Below are positions 20,462-33,813 of a stretch of DNA of 64,000 nt, piece after piece. How positions within the stretch are numbered: the stretch's first letter is position 1; each line of letters opens with the position of its first letter. The position numbers and the translations under genes were made by a program. Source of the DNA: Corythucha ciliata (lineage: Eukaryota > Arthropoda > Insecta > Hemiptera > Tingidae). The notes beneath the pieces were generated by a model, which saw only the letters and a program-made list of their open reading frames with translations, was not told the DNA's origin and did no database searches. The stretch spans positions 17,027,009 through 17,091,008 of the forward strand of contig CM075938.1 of assembly GCA_038030265.1 (NCBI GenBank). The letters run 5' to 3'.

Positions 20462-22180
20462 AAACAAATTTCTCCAGTAGGCAATTTAGGGGAAATCGAC
20501 AAGTTGACCCTTATGGAGCTCGAGCCTCTTTTTCGAACAGTTCTTCAAAGAAATTGCCCGTGCTTCAATTTTTAAACGCTTCGTCAGTCGACCTCGACCA
20601 CGAGAGGGGGTCATGTTTGAATTTCAGTGAAAGGCATTTAGGGTGGCAAATAAAGAGGAATAGGAGAAGTTTCCAATTTCAAATGGAATAGTTATTTAAC
20701 CAAGAGAAGAGCATTCTATAGAAATAAAATTGTATTATCTTATTTGAGAAGAAAGTAGAGTTTCGAGAAGGAGGAACACACGGCAGGGTGCTTTAACCGG
20801 TTTTATAACAGTCGCTTTGCGGTACTGGAATGACTTCCTCAAAAGACCATTTAAAAAGAAAAAAAGAGCTTCATAGTTCCCACCGCTTCTTCGATGGGTG
20901 TGGGGCGAGGTAGTGGAGTTATTATTCAAGAGAATAAAAAAGACGTTGCCTCTCCACTGCTGTAGAGGGTAAGAGAGGGTGTTACTGTAAGAGGAAACTT
21001 ATTGGAGGTCGGCACTGGTTTTTAATTAAACACCGTCATTTATTTTTCAAGTTTCGTCTTCTTTTGGTTCTTTCAAATGCATCTCGAGCCGCAGCTAGCG
21101 CGAATAATAATTATTACGCAGTAAACCTGGAAACCGTTGTTTCTCAGCTACTAGCAATTTTACTCCTAAAACCGAACTTTTGGACCGAGAAACCCCTAAA
21201 AGACAGCAACAGTCAAATCTGGGTTATTGGTGCAAAAACCACCCTCATCGTCTAATCGAAAATCCGTTTCAATTTCAGTATTCCCCTTCTCCAAAAAATC
21301 CCAATAAGCGGAGTATCAACAAATTTTAAATTTTGCAAAAGCCACTTGAGAGAAATTCTCCGTTTTCAGCCCAGTAACCAGGGTGTTTTAATATCCCCTG
21401 CCAAGTGGGGTGAAATCGGCCAGGGTAGTCCCAACCACAACCTCTCTATCCGTTCGCCACGGATTTTTAGTGAATTTCACTGAAATTTTCTGAGTTTCGC
21501 ACTTCCACGGGACAAATTCCATGAATTTGGCTCTTTGAAATTACGAATTTACCCATTTTGGCTCTTCCAAAACCTCAATTTGGCTGCTTTTACCGACTTA
21601 AAAATCATTTCGCTGGCTTGGCTCACCCAAAAACCTTTTACTCTCTTTAAACGAGTGGATTTGACGCACGATGGTGGGGGGTAGTATATTCAGTTTTTGC
21701 ACACAAATCTGGATTTTGAAATACAGGATATAATTGGGTTTTTATCAAATAATAATTATCAAGAAAATTGAGATTTGAAGACTCATTTGCTCTCCCACAG
21801 TCACATCCACTCACTCTCTCTCCGTCTTTTGGCTGAGGAAAAGAAGGAAGCAGAAAGGACCTCCAAAAAATGCCAACCCAGTTAAATTTCGTTTACGAAG
21901 GAGCTAATCCCACAAAAATTGGTTTCTGAATGTTCAAGATCAGTGAAATTTGGGGTTAGAAATGCCTCAATTCACGTAATTATAATTTTCAATGAGATAG
22001 GCCTGCGGAATGCCTTTCTGGATACCCACATAATAGGTATAGTTGTTTGAGTGGGCTAGCCACGCAAAATGTTTTTCAAATGAACCAACTCTCATTAAAC
22101 TAGGCCAGGTCGGTGTTCTCATCATCACGTCACGCATTGTCCTTGCAGCCATTTTCAGAGAGCGCACATTAGTCGGTTTG
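20462..22180. other. Unassigned AT-rich DNA
   Basis: No gene recognised. Around 21500-21660 short phrases such as ATTTGGCTC recur loosely, hinting at a very degenerate repeat. Confidence 0.4.
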
Positions 22181-22189
22181 GCCAATCTT

Positions 22190-23110
22190 TGCACTCGAAT
22201 AACCAGACACGCAATTTTATAGGCCGAGAACAGTCATTTTTCATTGGCACGAGAAAGCATTACAGTAGCCGATCAGTCCCAGTGACTGAGGGGGTGGGGG
22301 TCGATCATTTTGTAAGGGGAAGATGCGGCCCTGTTCTCCTGTTGGGCGCGGGAACGAATGGCTCGTTTATCTATGGCGCAGGAATAGTAAATTAATCCGT
22401 TAAGCGCGCCAATAGCCAGATTGTCCATTTTGTAGGCGCTAAAATAGTCCGCAGAGTCATTTTAATGCCCGAATCCATCTTTAGGGCGCGAGTGATCAGT
22501 TTTGGCCATTTTCATAGCATAAATCGTCAGTTTAGCCATTTTTAGGGTGAAATGAGCCAGATTTGTCAATTTCAGGGCGTGAATAGTCAGTCAGAGTAAT
22601 TTTAGGGCCAATTTAGTTTAGCCATTTTCTCGGAGCGAATGGTTATTTTTGTCTATTTTTGAGAAGGAAGACTGAAAATCTGACATTTGTGAGGCGTTTT
22701 GGATATTTTTATGACATGAATCGTCAGTTACTTGACATTTTTAAGGGGCCAGTGGTCAGATTTGCCATTTTTGGTGCGCAAATATAGTCGGTTAGGCCGT
22801 TTTCAGGGTAGGACATTGGCAGTTTAGACATTTGGCGCTTATCGTCCGTTTGACCATTTCAGAGTGGATTGAACGTAAATTGAATGCCTGACAGTTTAAT
22901 GGCGTTTTGGCTATTTTAAGCACACGAGTCGTCGGTTTAGCCATTTTCAAGGATCGCATGGTTTATTTCGCCATTTTTAGAGAGCAAACGTTGGGTTTAG
23001 CCATTTTCAGGTCACGGATATCGTCAGTTTAAGCATTTTCATGATACGAATCGTCATTTTAGCCATTCTCCGGGCAAATTGCGTAGTCAGTGTAACTTTT
23101 GTAGGCCACG
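22190..23110. repeat. Degenerate short-period array
   Basis: The phrase TTTAGCCATTTTCAGGGCGC followed by CGAATCGTCAG, or close variants, recurs roughly every 40-50 bp throughout. Copies are strongly diverged. It looks like an old satellite-like expansion. Confidence 0.65.
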
Positions 23111-23928
23111 AACTATAATTATTATAGTCTGTTTTTGGGGGGGTGGAAACAACTTGTCAATTCCGAAAATACTGGAAGTCGTTTGCTCCTTAAACGTTAC
23201 GCATTCACTTTTGGCTTGTTTTGCTGAAGGTCGTGCAATAGGGTGTTTTACAATTGAGTAGAAAGATGACTTTATCAAAAATCAAACAACGTCTTGGTAA
23301 GATATTGTTACGTGACGGGATCTGATATGAAATGCCAAAAAAAAAAAATGTAAGATTTTTCAGTTTTGGCGTTTTCACTCCATAAAATGGATTTCTTTGT
23401 CTTCTGATAATGAAAGCACAGCATGCTGTTTTATCCAAGTCCACGTCTCGTGTTTTATGAAAACCGCACGTGTTTTGTTTTCCTTATACATTTTAAACAG
23501 GTCCTCCCCACTCCTCCTCACACATAATACTGTGAACAGGAAGTCTTTTCTTCTTTTCCATCACCTATTCTTTTTTCCAGAACCCTCTTCCTAGCCTGTT
23601 CCTCCCTTTTCTTTTTTACTGTCTTTCAACGCAGATTCTCGACTCCTTCAGGACCTCCTCTCCCAAACAATTTTTTCATCCCTTCTACAACCATTCACCT
23701 CATCGGCGCCCCCGCCCACCCTTCTCAATCCACTCCCAATGGTATCAAGCTACCCCGAAGCTCCTGAAAGACTGTTTATATATAGTTTGCAGTAGACAAC
23801 GTTGTCTCTACACAACAGTCGCTACAACACCAGCAAGCTTTGATTTATAGACGAAAACCTACCCTCTCCATACAAATTTACCGCGTAATTTATATTCTTT
23901 TCCTAATGGCGAACAACTTCCGTCTATC

Positions 23929-23972
<44 letters not shown>

Positions 23973-26040
23973 GCACTTCTCCACCGTTACAGAGGCTTTT
24001 ACGTAGTGTGCTTGATTTAGGAGCAAAAAAAAACACATTTTTAATTGCGCAACCGATACAAGTTTTATTCCACCTTTAAAATCATCAACAGTGCGATTTA
24101 TGGGTGATAATAATTATCATGAACCATAAGAATTGTTGTAAAAATAACTGTAACTTCATTAGATGGTTTCATACGGAAATTAAAGAAAGGCTAATGTTTT
24201 TTGAAATTGAAAAAATATAAACTCGTCCCTTTTTTCGGGGGAACCAAAAACCCCCTCAAAACCATTCCGCCTCAAGGCTTACTGCCCTTGAAACAGACCA
24301 ATGGGCGAAGGGGGTGTAAAAAGTAATCAAGGCCACGTTTAAATCCTCGTAAAGATGGCATTACTCTTACTCCGGAGGCTGTAAAGGAGTTTCATCATTC
24401 TTCCGCTCGAGTTTTTCCTCTCTTTTAAAACTCTTTCGAGCCAGTCCATAACTTTTCTCTTCATTCAGTAGTTTTATTTCTGACGATTTTACCCTCAAAT
24501 TGACCACTTTCCTACGCGAGTAAAGCTGGATTAGAACTTTCTTTCGAAGCCGCGATAGAGGGGGAGGGGCATCATCTCCAGAGCTACTGACGCCCCCCTT
24601 CCCCCTCCAACAATTCTTACATCAAATAGGTAAGCTTTAGTGAGTGTAGGGCGCTCAAATAGAAAGCCGAGTGAAAGGTAATTTCGCTTTCATGTCACAC
24701 AGACAGAGCCTGTACCTGTACGAGGTGGCAGAAGTATATTATAGTTATATATTAATAAGTATATAAGACTAGAAGTCGCTTTGTTTCAGCCCTATCAAGT
24801 TCATATGATGAATGACAAGAAAGACGTATAGCCAGCAAGTACTCTTGATATTGTTCAAACGAAAAAATTGTTCTGGCTGACTTGAAAATCATTAAAAAGG
24901 TGTTCACTTATCAATTCTTTTGGGTTATGGCAACGAGAATGAATACAAAAAAGAAGTACATAAAACCACTTCCCCAATGGCTTTTAGCTATAAACCAGTA
25001 GATAACTCTTATTTTATTTTATAACCCTGTCTCCAACAGTGTTTACGGCTTGGGGAAGTGATATCGTAAGGTCGTCCTGCGACCTATCTTTTCTCTTTTA
25101 TTCTCGACCCCTTCAGGTTCTTCCCCTCTTGCCCACTCGTGACCATCTCCTTCAAGAAACCGTAAACCAGGGCTTATCCGAAGTAAACAAAAAATTGTCC
25201 ATGTTCGGATATTGAATGCTCAATTTTCGACTCCTGAGATTAACAAAAAAAGTGAAATGCACTAAAAAAAAACTGTGGAAGGTGAAGTTGGAACATGGCT
25301 AAAGCTAAAGAGCATAGAAATGCCCTAAAACCCGCAATGTTGAAATTCTTTAGTCATCCTTTTTTATATTGCATGACGTATTTCGTATGTTTCAGTGGCA
25401 GGTTATTTTTGGAAAAAAAAACATCAAAATTCACAGTCTGAGCTCCCCATTACTCATTCTACTTTATCTCTTATCCCAGTAGCTTCTAGGAGAAATGATG
25501 GAGTTGTCCATTTTCTGATATTTACAGAAGTCATACGGGGTAAACCCCCGATTAACCTAAAAGCGGGATCAAAAGGTTTGGTTATTTTTTAAATGTGTTT
25601 CATTGGTTGCGTTGCATAACTCGGGGCTCGTGTTTAAACGCAGAAGTGTAGAATTAAGTGCTTAATGGATTTTTGCAACGGTGATTTGTGAGTATTAACC
25701 TCCCCGTTATCAAAGCCGGAAGGTTAGTAACTTCCTTTCCTTAATTTTCTTGTCAAACATCGTTGAATTTTTATCACATCTTTGAAAAAGAGAAAGCAGA
25801 AAGGTTTCATCGCGATGAAAAAGGCTATATCGAAACACCTCCGGGACGTGTTCTGCGCCGGTCAGTGGGCACTACAAAGAAATGTCCCAAAGACCCGGCG
25901 GCGATCGACGGATACTCAGCCAAGAAACTTCAAATTTCGGGACTATTCGTCAGGCATTTGGCGCTTTTTGGTATACCAGCTAGCCTGGGCTCCATCGCCA
26001 CAAAATATAGGCCCCGAGACGGGCAATTTTGCTTGCGTTG
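23111..26040. other. Unassigned DNA with a T-run
   Basis: No gene recognised. A 40-base T-run at 23930-23969 could be the reverse of a retroposon tail, but no TSD or coding sequence was found beside it. Confidence 0.4.
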
Positions 26041-26049
26041 AGACTTTAA

Positions 26050-26640
26050 ACTGATATATTCACTGTAATTGGTACCCGAAAATGTCCCTCTTGCGTATAT
26101 TCAGCCGGAAAACTTGTAATTTCGCTCAAGGTCCGGAGATTATAAACTCACAAATATTTATCTCCAATTGTTGCAATTAAACAGTTATCCGTCCCCCGCC
26201 AGGCCCAGGGCCCACACCCACTGAAAAAAACAACAACAACAAAGAAACACACAATTTCTTTCCCTAAGGGACCATGGAAGTAAACAGGGCCGAAACTCGA
26301 TATTCCACTGAAATTAAGGCGTGAAACTAGCAATGTCACGAATTTTCAGCCATTGTTGGAATAAAATATTTCAATTATGAGGGGAAGTCTTGTCACCCAG
26401 AGACACCGCGTCTTCCATCGTGGCCGGCTTCTCCTATAGGTCTCAGCAAAACAAAAAATTGCAAACTTTTTGTTTCACGGATATTTAGCGTTGAAAATTG
26501 TAATTTCCACGAAATTAAGACCCGTAACTTGCAATGTTTATCACTTTTAGACCCAAAACTTGCGTTGGCATAAGAATAAAAACCCACTGATATTCAGTCA
26601 CGAAACTTGTAAGTTCACCAAGTTTAGGACCCAACTTACA
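26050..26640. repeat. Degenerate array of AACTTGCAATTTC type
   Basis: Variants of GAAACTTGCAATTTCGCC and ATTAAGACCCGTAACTTGCA recur at irregular spacing of about 40 bp. Related phrases return at 28290-28690. Confidence 0.55.
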
Positions 26641-26934
26641 AACTCAATTTCGCTATTGCACGGCTACTAATATAGGGTTGCCAACCGCCCCGGTTCGGCT
26701 AATTTTGTCCCGGGCAAGTTCATCCCGGGACGAAATTTGTCCCGGATTCTGCTATAAGATTTCTCAAAAATTGACATGTGGCATACGTAATATAATAGTT
26801 TTATTCTGGGAATGAAGATGCGCGTGAACCTGGCCTGGTACTTGAAGTGAGAATAATTAGTGAAAATCGTCTCATTCGTTTGAATAGCCGATTTTTTATT
26901 TTTCACCTTTTAATATACTTTTTAAACTTCACAT

Positions 26935-27312
26935 CGGGTGTTTTTGTGGTTCAGTTTTTGGGGTCCAAGCTTTTTAGGTCAAAGCATTTTGTAGTTGGAG
27001 CAATTGCGTTTAGAGGATTTTTTGGTTGGTGCATTTTTGGGATTAGAGCATTTTGTGTCAAGTTCATCCTGTGGTTGAGTGTTTCTTGTAGAAAGTTTTG
27101 TAGTTTTCGTGGTTTGAGCATTTTGGAGTTGCTGCTTTCTGTTATGCGAGCTTTTTGTGGTAAGAGCTTTTGAGGTTTGATCTTCTTGTGGTTAAAGCTT
27201 TTTGTTGTTCGAGCTTCTTAAGGTTGCAGCTTTAGGTTTTTTGGTACTTTAGGGGTTTCGGTTTTTGTGGTTCAATTTGTTTGTTGGTGAAATTTTTTGT
27301 TGGTCAAATTGT
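26935..27312. repeat. Degenerate array of AGCATTTTGTGGTT type
   Basis: Variants of GAGCATTTTGTGGTTGGAGC repeat about every 22-28 bp. The array resumes at 28105-28190 after a LINE fragment, so the LINE inserted into it. Confidence 0.6.
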
Positions 27313-28110
27313 TTGTCGCCATACTCGTCGAGGCCCACGCCCCAATCACGGTCCGCCAGGAGGCCTTTAAAACAACCACTCTTGTCACAGAATGGTGCCG
27401 AACACATGGTGCCCGTCTACAAATCAATGTACCGAAAACTAAGATCCTAGTCTTCCGAGGGGCCTCCTCATTGCTCAACCGAGGCTTCAGACTTTTAGAC
27501 TCCTCAAGAATGTCCATCCCGTTCAGCGCCACAGTCAAATACCTCGGCGTGTGGCTCTCTCCAACTTTACAAGCCGGTCCACACTTGAACGGGTCACACA
27601 CAAAGCTGCAGCTCCGCTGAAGCTGCAGAAACTCCGCGGAATTGCTGATCACCAGTGGGGGGCCAGTCGCCGCAGCCACCTGCTATACTGAGACAGCATT
27701 TTCTGGCCCATCGTTAGTTATGGTGCCGCTACATGGGGGCGCAACCCCTCCAACCGCGACCGCCAGCGGGTCAAAACTCTACAGCGCGTATTCCTTTTAA
27801 GCCTACGCCCCACGTACGCTACTACGACGCACAAGCCTTACAAATGCTCTGCAGCACAATGCCGGTCGACCTGGCATTAGACGGCGTAGTACTGAAACAT
27901 CACATAGCCATCTCAGACGACCTAATGTCATATTCGAGACTCCTCTCCGAACTGGTGGAGACCATCGCTCGGCTTCAGGATCCTCAAACCATGTCGGGGC
28001 CCTTAATCAAAGATGGCCTACAAAGACTATGGCAACAGCGCTGGGACAACGCCCCACAGCTCGACAGGACGACTCCCCAGATGAGGTGTGGCGGCCTTCC
28101 TTCGCGGCGT
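27313..28110 (+). mobile_element. LINE fragment (RT C-terminal part)
   Basis: The plus strand codes for the end of a LINE RT: LVTEWCRTHGARLQINVPKTK, then the thumb motif TVKYLGVWLSPTLQAGPHLN, and after a frameshift near 27620-27740 a region with RYYDAQALQMLCSTMPVDLAL. Both ends are truncated. It differs from the LINE at 1512-3594. GC content is higher than the flanking AT-rich array, which makes its borders easy to see. It is inactive. Confidence 0.8.
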
Positions 28111-28720
28111 TTTTGTGGTCCTCTACTGAGATTAGAGGATTTTGTGATCAGAATTTTTTAGGTTAGAGCTTTCGTGGTCACAGTTGTTCGACCTCAAGCA
28201 CGTCCTTCGCGAATGCCCTGTATGACAAGGCCTCATTGTCGGCGGCCACGCATTTCTCCCTTCAGTCCCATAGGAATTTTTGGGCTTTGAAACTTTTGTC
28301 CCGATTTTGCCAGATTTCAAGCTGGCTACTCGATAGATATTTATGAGGGGCCGTCTAGCCCAATGTTCAGGCTCACTAAACAAAAAAGGGCCTCGTTTTC
28401 GCTTGAATTGTGCCGTGAAACTTTTTAAATTAAAGCCAGGAAGGCCAGCTGCTTGAGAAACTAGAAAACTTCCAATTTGGCAGATATCCGCCTAAACATG
28501 TAGGTGACTTTGCGGCTATTCGTCAGGCCACTGTCCATGAAATGTTCAAGCTTAGCGAAATTAAAGACCAAGAACTTGCAATTTTGGTAATGACCGGAAA
28601 CTAGCAATTTTGGAGGATGTTTAGACTCCGAAACTTGCAATTTCGCAGTTTTTGTTTCCGAGAGATTTACTTTTGCGGCTATACTTGCCAGGCTTTGAGC
28701 GCTGATGGAGCCCGTCATCC
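28105..28720. repeat. Resumed degenerate arrays
   Basis: 28105-28190 continues the GATTTTGTGGTTAGAGC-type array; about 28290-28690 carries the GAAACTTGCAATTTTG-type phrases seen at 26050-26640. Confidence 0.5.
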
Positions 28721-29515
28721 ACTGACACTGAAAAAAAGTCCTTGAACTTTCAAATTCGTGAAATTGAATGAATTGAATTAAAATTCGTGAATAAGCACTT
28801 TTTCTAAAAATTTTCCGTGATTAATGAGTGATTTTCACAATCTTAGCTATACGAATTGGCGATTTTTCACTTTTGCCTTGAATTGCAGTTTTTCTCGATT
28901 TTAGCGGTGAACTTCGTGAAAAATGGTCATTTTTCCTGAAGAAAATCTGATTTTCGGGCGGAATTTCCAGATTATTTAGGTTTTTAGGGGGGAAATGTTC
29001 AATTTTAATGCTAATCATCCAGTTTTGAAGAGGCCAATAGACGGTTTCTGGTGGGTGTAGTTGCAGGGTGACAGTTTCCATGTTATTGTACGCTTCTTAA
29101 GGTAGCAATAACCAAAAACTGCCTGTTTTTTAATAATAATCAGCAGGGACATTGTGAGTCCGTGGTTAGTAATAGACACTAGGTTCACATCCCCCCTCCT
29201 ACCACAGAAATCCGAGTTAGCCGTGTCTCACGGAAGCGCAGCCATAAGCGACGAGGGATAGCAGGGGTATCTGGATCCAAGGCCCAGACCCACTGTGAGT
29301 GAAGCTTGCATTGCATCCACTTTACCATTCATGGCAAATGCCACAAGTTTAAGGGTGAAACAGCCACAAATTAGTGCTGAGTAGTTATGAGCAGGGTCGT
29401 CAAACGATGGATTTCAGTGTAGACAAAACATAATCCACCACCACCGCTATAACACCAACAATAAGAAACGAAACGGCTGATTCCTAAACCTCCATCCTTA
29501 TCCTAATGGTATAGG

Positions 29516-29518
<3 letters not shown>
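28721..29518. other. Unassigned DNA, possible SINE-like start
   Basis: No gene recognised. Near 29158-29200 the phrase GGTTCACATCC resembles a Pol III B box and might mark a SINE, but no clear A box or matching copy was seen. Confidence 0.35.
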
Positions 29519-29577
<59 letters not shown>

Positions 29578-29689
29578 GTACAGTGGGCCCGCACCGGCCT
29601 AGCCGAGCTCGAAGCGCTTAAGCCGTTTCCGGCTCATACGCCATGCCCTTATGGTCGGAGTGGGAAAGATCTAATGCAGATCCGCAAAC

Positions 29690-32600
29690 CTATCTACGGT
29701 ACCTATCTACAAACTGAAGGACTCGGACCCCCTCGGCCCTCGAGAACGTGATGCCTGGCAACGTATCTGTCCCGAAAATGCGGAAACGAGTAGCCGCATA
29801 CCTCTCACACTCCCCTACAAAGTGCATAGCCCATTCCTCTTCCAACTCGCAGCCCCGAGCCCCGACACATCGGGTCTGCCACAATTCCCACTACGTAGAG
29901 GTGCTTACGTTGCGCATAGTGGCCTGTAAACATCCCTACGACTCTCCGCATGCTGCCTCTACTTAATGATAGCAGCCACATCGTCGCCTCCCTGTCCTAT
30001 TACCGAATGCACGCCCTCGCTTGCTGACAGGCTGATAGGCTATTCCAACTCCTGGTGGCCTCCCTATCTGCCCAATCCTTTATCTGGGCTCTCCCCACTG
30101 TCTTGGAGACCGCAATAACCGGCTCAGGTCCTCATACTTCTTTATTTGCCCCCTGTTTCGCCATTTCGTCAGCTTTCTCATTCCCCTCGTATCCCCTGTG
30201 TCCAGGGATCCATGCGAGGGTCACTTCATCACCTATTCCATGTAGCCTTGTGATGCCCCGCCGACAGTACACAACCAAGGCCGACTCTACCACCGGTCCG
30301 GCCACCACCCCCAGGGCTGCGCGGCTGTCCGCGTAGATCACCACTTCCTTTAACCTCACATGCTTCCTAATTAGCTCCAGGACACAGTCACTTATCGCCC
30401 ACGACCTCTGCCTGAAAAACCGTAGCCAACTTTCCTAGGGGCCTACAATCCCCACCTTCAAACTCCAGAACCCACATCCTGTGTGAAATAGGTTATAGGT
30501 TAAGTTGTTGAGTTCTCCGAGCCAATCCGTGGATCGGGGCTCCATAATCCAGTTTCGATCTGACCAGGGCATCGAAGAGTTTAACGAATACTCTCTGTTC
30601 AGCGCCCCAGTTCAGATTTGCCAACATCTCACGGAATTTAATGCTTTTTTACTTCTCGCACTCAGGGTGGCAATATAAGGCTGCCATCGTAGTGCCCTGT
30701 CGAATGTCAAGCCGAGAAATCTGGTACTATCTTGGAAAGCCAGAGGTACGCCATTCATGCGGAGAGTGGGACTATAATGGGGCATCCGTTCAAATTAGAA
30801 TAGTTGGATGTAGAGGGCTTTGCACCCACCAAACTTCACGAAGAATGCGAAGATTGGGTTGTGAGCTGGGGGCGGGGATCGTAGTGCAGTAGCACCTCCG
30901 CTCCCGGCGAGGGGCGGTCATTCGGCTCCGTACTCGGCTCAATTGCTGGACTGATGAGACCAGGACCGTGTAGATCTGGTGACCAAAGGTCTGAGATCGA
31001 ATCGGAGACTGGACCGCACATTGGGTGCAATCTTTGGGGCCTCCGTCTCCTGCAAAAATGGACGCACGTGGTCTTTTTTGTGCTAAATTTGAAACCATGT
31101 CTCTCGGCCTGAGCGACGAGGGTGTTTATTGCCGATTGCGCTGCCGATTCTACCTCACTTAGGTCTCTTCCGGAGAGGAAGATACCTAAGTCGTCAACAT
31201 ATAGAGTATTTTATATATTCGGGAACGCACTCGGCAATTACGTTGATGGCAATAAGAAATAGTGCGCAGCTGAGAATGGATCCTTGAGGTATACCGTTCT
31301 CGAGCACATGTTGTGCCGTTAACACCGACCCCAGTCCAATGCGGAATCTTCTGCTACTCAAGAAGTTAGAAATAAATTCGATAAGTTTTCCGCGGAAGCC
31401 CCACTGATGGAGTTTCCTCAAGACGCCAAATCTCCACGTCGTGACGTAAGCCCGTTCGAGGTCGAAGAACACGCCTATAGTGGAGTAATGGTGCAGAAAG
31501 GCGTGCTGTATTTCAGCCTCTACTAGGGCCAGCTGGTCCAACGTTGAGCGGTTCTTTCGGAAACCCCCCTGGTATTGGCTCTGGAGACCACGGGACTCCA
31601 GCTCATAAACGAGCCGGTAGTTGACCATGGACTCCATCACCTTTCCCAGACAACTTGTTAGTGATATAGGGCGGTAACTATCGACTAGACTGGGGTCTTT
31701 TCCTCCTTTGAGGATGGGTACAATGACAGCCTCACGCCATGCATCAGGATACTCGCCGGAATCCAAAATTTCATTATTTGGAGCCAGTTAATTTGTCTGC
31801 ATGGCATTGCATAAATTCTTCAACATTATATTTGGGATACCACCGAGGCCTGGACGAGAGTTACGGGAACTCCGAAGAGCTCTGGTAAGTTCATTGGGAG
31901 TGAACGGTAGGTTGTACCGGTGAGTCGAAGACAATCAGTTCCTGTTCCTCCACTTTTTTAATCATTTGAAAGTCCTGTGTGTAGGCAGCGGAACTAGAGG
32001 CACGCTCGAAGTGAGTCGCAAGTAGCTCCGCCACCACATCAGGCTCCCTCTCATAATCATTATTATTGCGGAGGATTGGAACTTGAGGGCGAGGATAGCG
32101 GCCAGTAAAAGCCCGAACGCGTTCCCACATCTCCCTCGCCGATATTTTCCCGGCATAGTCAGCGACAGAGGTGCGGCGTGCGTCTTTAATAATTCTTCTT
32201 TCAAGGGCCCGAGCAAGTCGAAATCTGGCCAAGCTATCCTCGTCAGAATGTCTTCAGAGCTCCCTTACGGCTCTTTTTTTCTGGCGGTTAGCTGCCGCAC
32301 ACTCAGACGTCCACCAGGGCACCGGCCGCTTGACCGTTTTTCCATCCCGGCGTCGCATCGAGTCCCCAGCCGCCTTCAGAATATCTTAGGTAAATGAATC
32401 AGCAAGGTCCCCTGTTAGGGGAACTGTCTGAAGCTGGTCACTGAAAAGAGCCCAGTCCGCCGACCTTGTCTCCCAGGATGGGGGTGACACGTTTTCCCCG
32501 GTAGGCACATCAGAATTTAAGAAAATAAGCAGATGGTCGCTTCCAAGCAGCTCACCACCCACAACCACTAGATCCTTGTCGCCAAAACTGGGCACGCAAA

Positions 32601-32722
32601 GGCAAGGTCAATGCAGCTGAACCGCCCCGACCTGGCCTCAAATCGCGTCCCCTTTGTGCCATTCAACAGAACCAATCGGGAGACGCTTATTACATCCTCT
32701 AGGAGGTCACGTGATGGATTTG
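29690..32722 (-). pseudogene. I-like LINE ORF2 remnant
   Basis: On the minus strand: endonuclease end (SCIDLAFACPVFGDKDLVVV and GSDHLLIFL, about 32630-32500); linker (about 32400-31900); RT with VPILKGGKDPSLVDSYRPIS, YQGGFRKNRST, GVFFDLERAY and NGIPQGSILS (31766-31194) and YVDDLGIFL (about 31200-31170); thumb pieces RFLGLTFDR and SKLDYGAPIHGLA; RNase H with YADSRAALGVVAG and LAWIPGHRGYEGNEKADEMA (30359-30132); and a C-terminal piece ending at 29690. Several shifts and stops break it. Confidence 0.85.
30838..31025 (-). repeat. SINE-like repeat, copy in LINE
   Basis: Read on the minus strand it matches 36940-37145 on plus, sharing AATGTGCG, CTCAGAC, CCATTGAGCCGAGT-like, GGAGCCGATGGACCG-like and GCACTACGAT-like segments in the same order. 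It lies exactly where the LINE RT reading is interrupted between PQRLHP and the RMNGVPLAFQ segment. Confidence 0.55.
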
Positions 32723-32939
32723 TTAATTGTTCGAATAAATAATCTCTGGCATAATTTCCATCATTAAATTTGTGTTTTGTACCATTCTTCCCATTATCAG
32801 CCTAACCAGGTAGCCGCACCACCAAGCAAGAACAGGTAGCGGGCATTTTATTGGTAAACACCACTTTTATACGTGCCCAGTCCGATTTTCATTTACCTAA
32901 TCCTAGAATTTCTACGCTTTTCAAGTGCCAGAAGACGAA

Positions 32940-33243
32940 ACTATTGATTTCATGATGGAATCCACCTCCTTATATCGGTTGTCCCTCTGCGAATGCTCCT
33001 CTTCAAACTTTTGGAACTAACTACAACCAATTACTTTAGCAGTCTCTTTTAATTGTCGAATGCATTTCGGGCACAACTGTGACCCCTCATCAACAACTGA
33101 CACCTTCTACTGCAAGTAACGCATGTGTCAGTTGCTGATGAGGGGTCACAGTTGTGCCCGAAATGCATTCGACAATTAAAAGAGACTGCTAAAGTAATTG
33201 GTTGTAGTTAGTTCCAAAAGTTTGAAGAGGACTATTGATTTCA
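32940..33243. mobile_element. Small fold-back retroposon with TSD
   Basis: A 278-bp insert (32953-33230) flanked by the 13-bp duplication ACTATTGATTTCA at 32940-32952 and 33231-33243. Two inverted arms of about 105 bp (32997-33101, 33126-33230) surround a 24-bp loop. The plus-strand arm contains a hammerhead-like core. Length, TSD size and structure fit a short Penelope-derived repeat. Confidence 0.85.
33126..33175 (+). ncRNA. Hammerhead ribozyme-like core
   Basis: CTGATGA (33135-33141) is followed by a hairpin of GGG...CCC with inner CAC...GTG (33142-33159) and GAAA (33160-33163). This is the invariant hammerhead core in correct order: CUGANGA, stem II, GAAA. The opposite arm has the inverse with TTGATGA, one base off. 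Stems I and III and the cleavage site are not resolved by eye. Hammerheads in Penelope-like repeats are established; self-cleavage of this copy is inferred. Confidence 0.6.
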
Positions 33244-33813
33244 GGCTCAAAACCCGTCAAATTGACCACAACTCAGGAACTACTGGTGCTGCTAGCAAAC
33301 CGGTCTGTGGTCTCATTCGACTCAGCGTTAGCAAATACGTCGGGAACCGCCTTAAATTCAAGTCAATTCTAAAAAATCAAGTTTAAGGAATTTTCCAAAC
33401 TTTCCTCCACTCCGCAATCATGGTCCCCTCCCCCTCCAACAACTCGGGACTCATCGGATCTCGTATTCTGGTATAATGAGGGATTTTTGAGCAAAGTTTC
33501 AGAGGTGGACGAATTTTGGCCGCTAGAAGGCTTTTTAAAATGTTTTTTGACTGTGCTAACTGATATTAATACAAATATATACATCTTAATTTCAGAAAAT
33601 TTAAATTGCTCCAATATTTTCAATTATCTGGGCTTTCAAGGCACATATTAGAATCAACTTTTTAACCGCCCGTGGGCTGGAACGAATTTTCCAGTGACAA
33701 GCTTCTTATTATGTAAATCAATCGATCTTCGGGCATAATCAGTCAATTTTCCTTTAGGATATGATTTAATCAATTTCAAAGGCCATTCTGAAAATCAAAT
33801 CTTTCCAGCCCCC

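Larger units (their letters stand above)
29521..32722 (-). mobile_element. I-like LINE, 5'-truncated
   Basis: On the minus strand the element ends in a run of AAT units (ATT repeat at 29521-29578 on plus). From its 5' side it contains the end of an endonuclease, RT, RNase H and a cysteine-rich C-terminus. RNase H plus a trinucleotide tail fits the I group. A SINE-like piece at about 30838-31025 interrupts the RT region. I found no convincing TSD. Confidence 0.85.

Noticed and set aside
22190..23110. CRISPR-like array
   Set aside because: Repeats are highly diverged with no constant spacer length, and the DNA is clearly eukaryotic.
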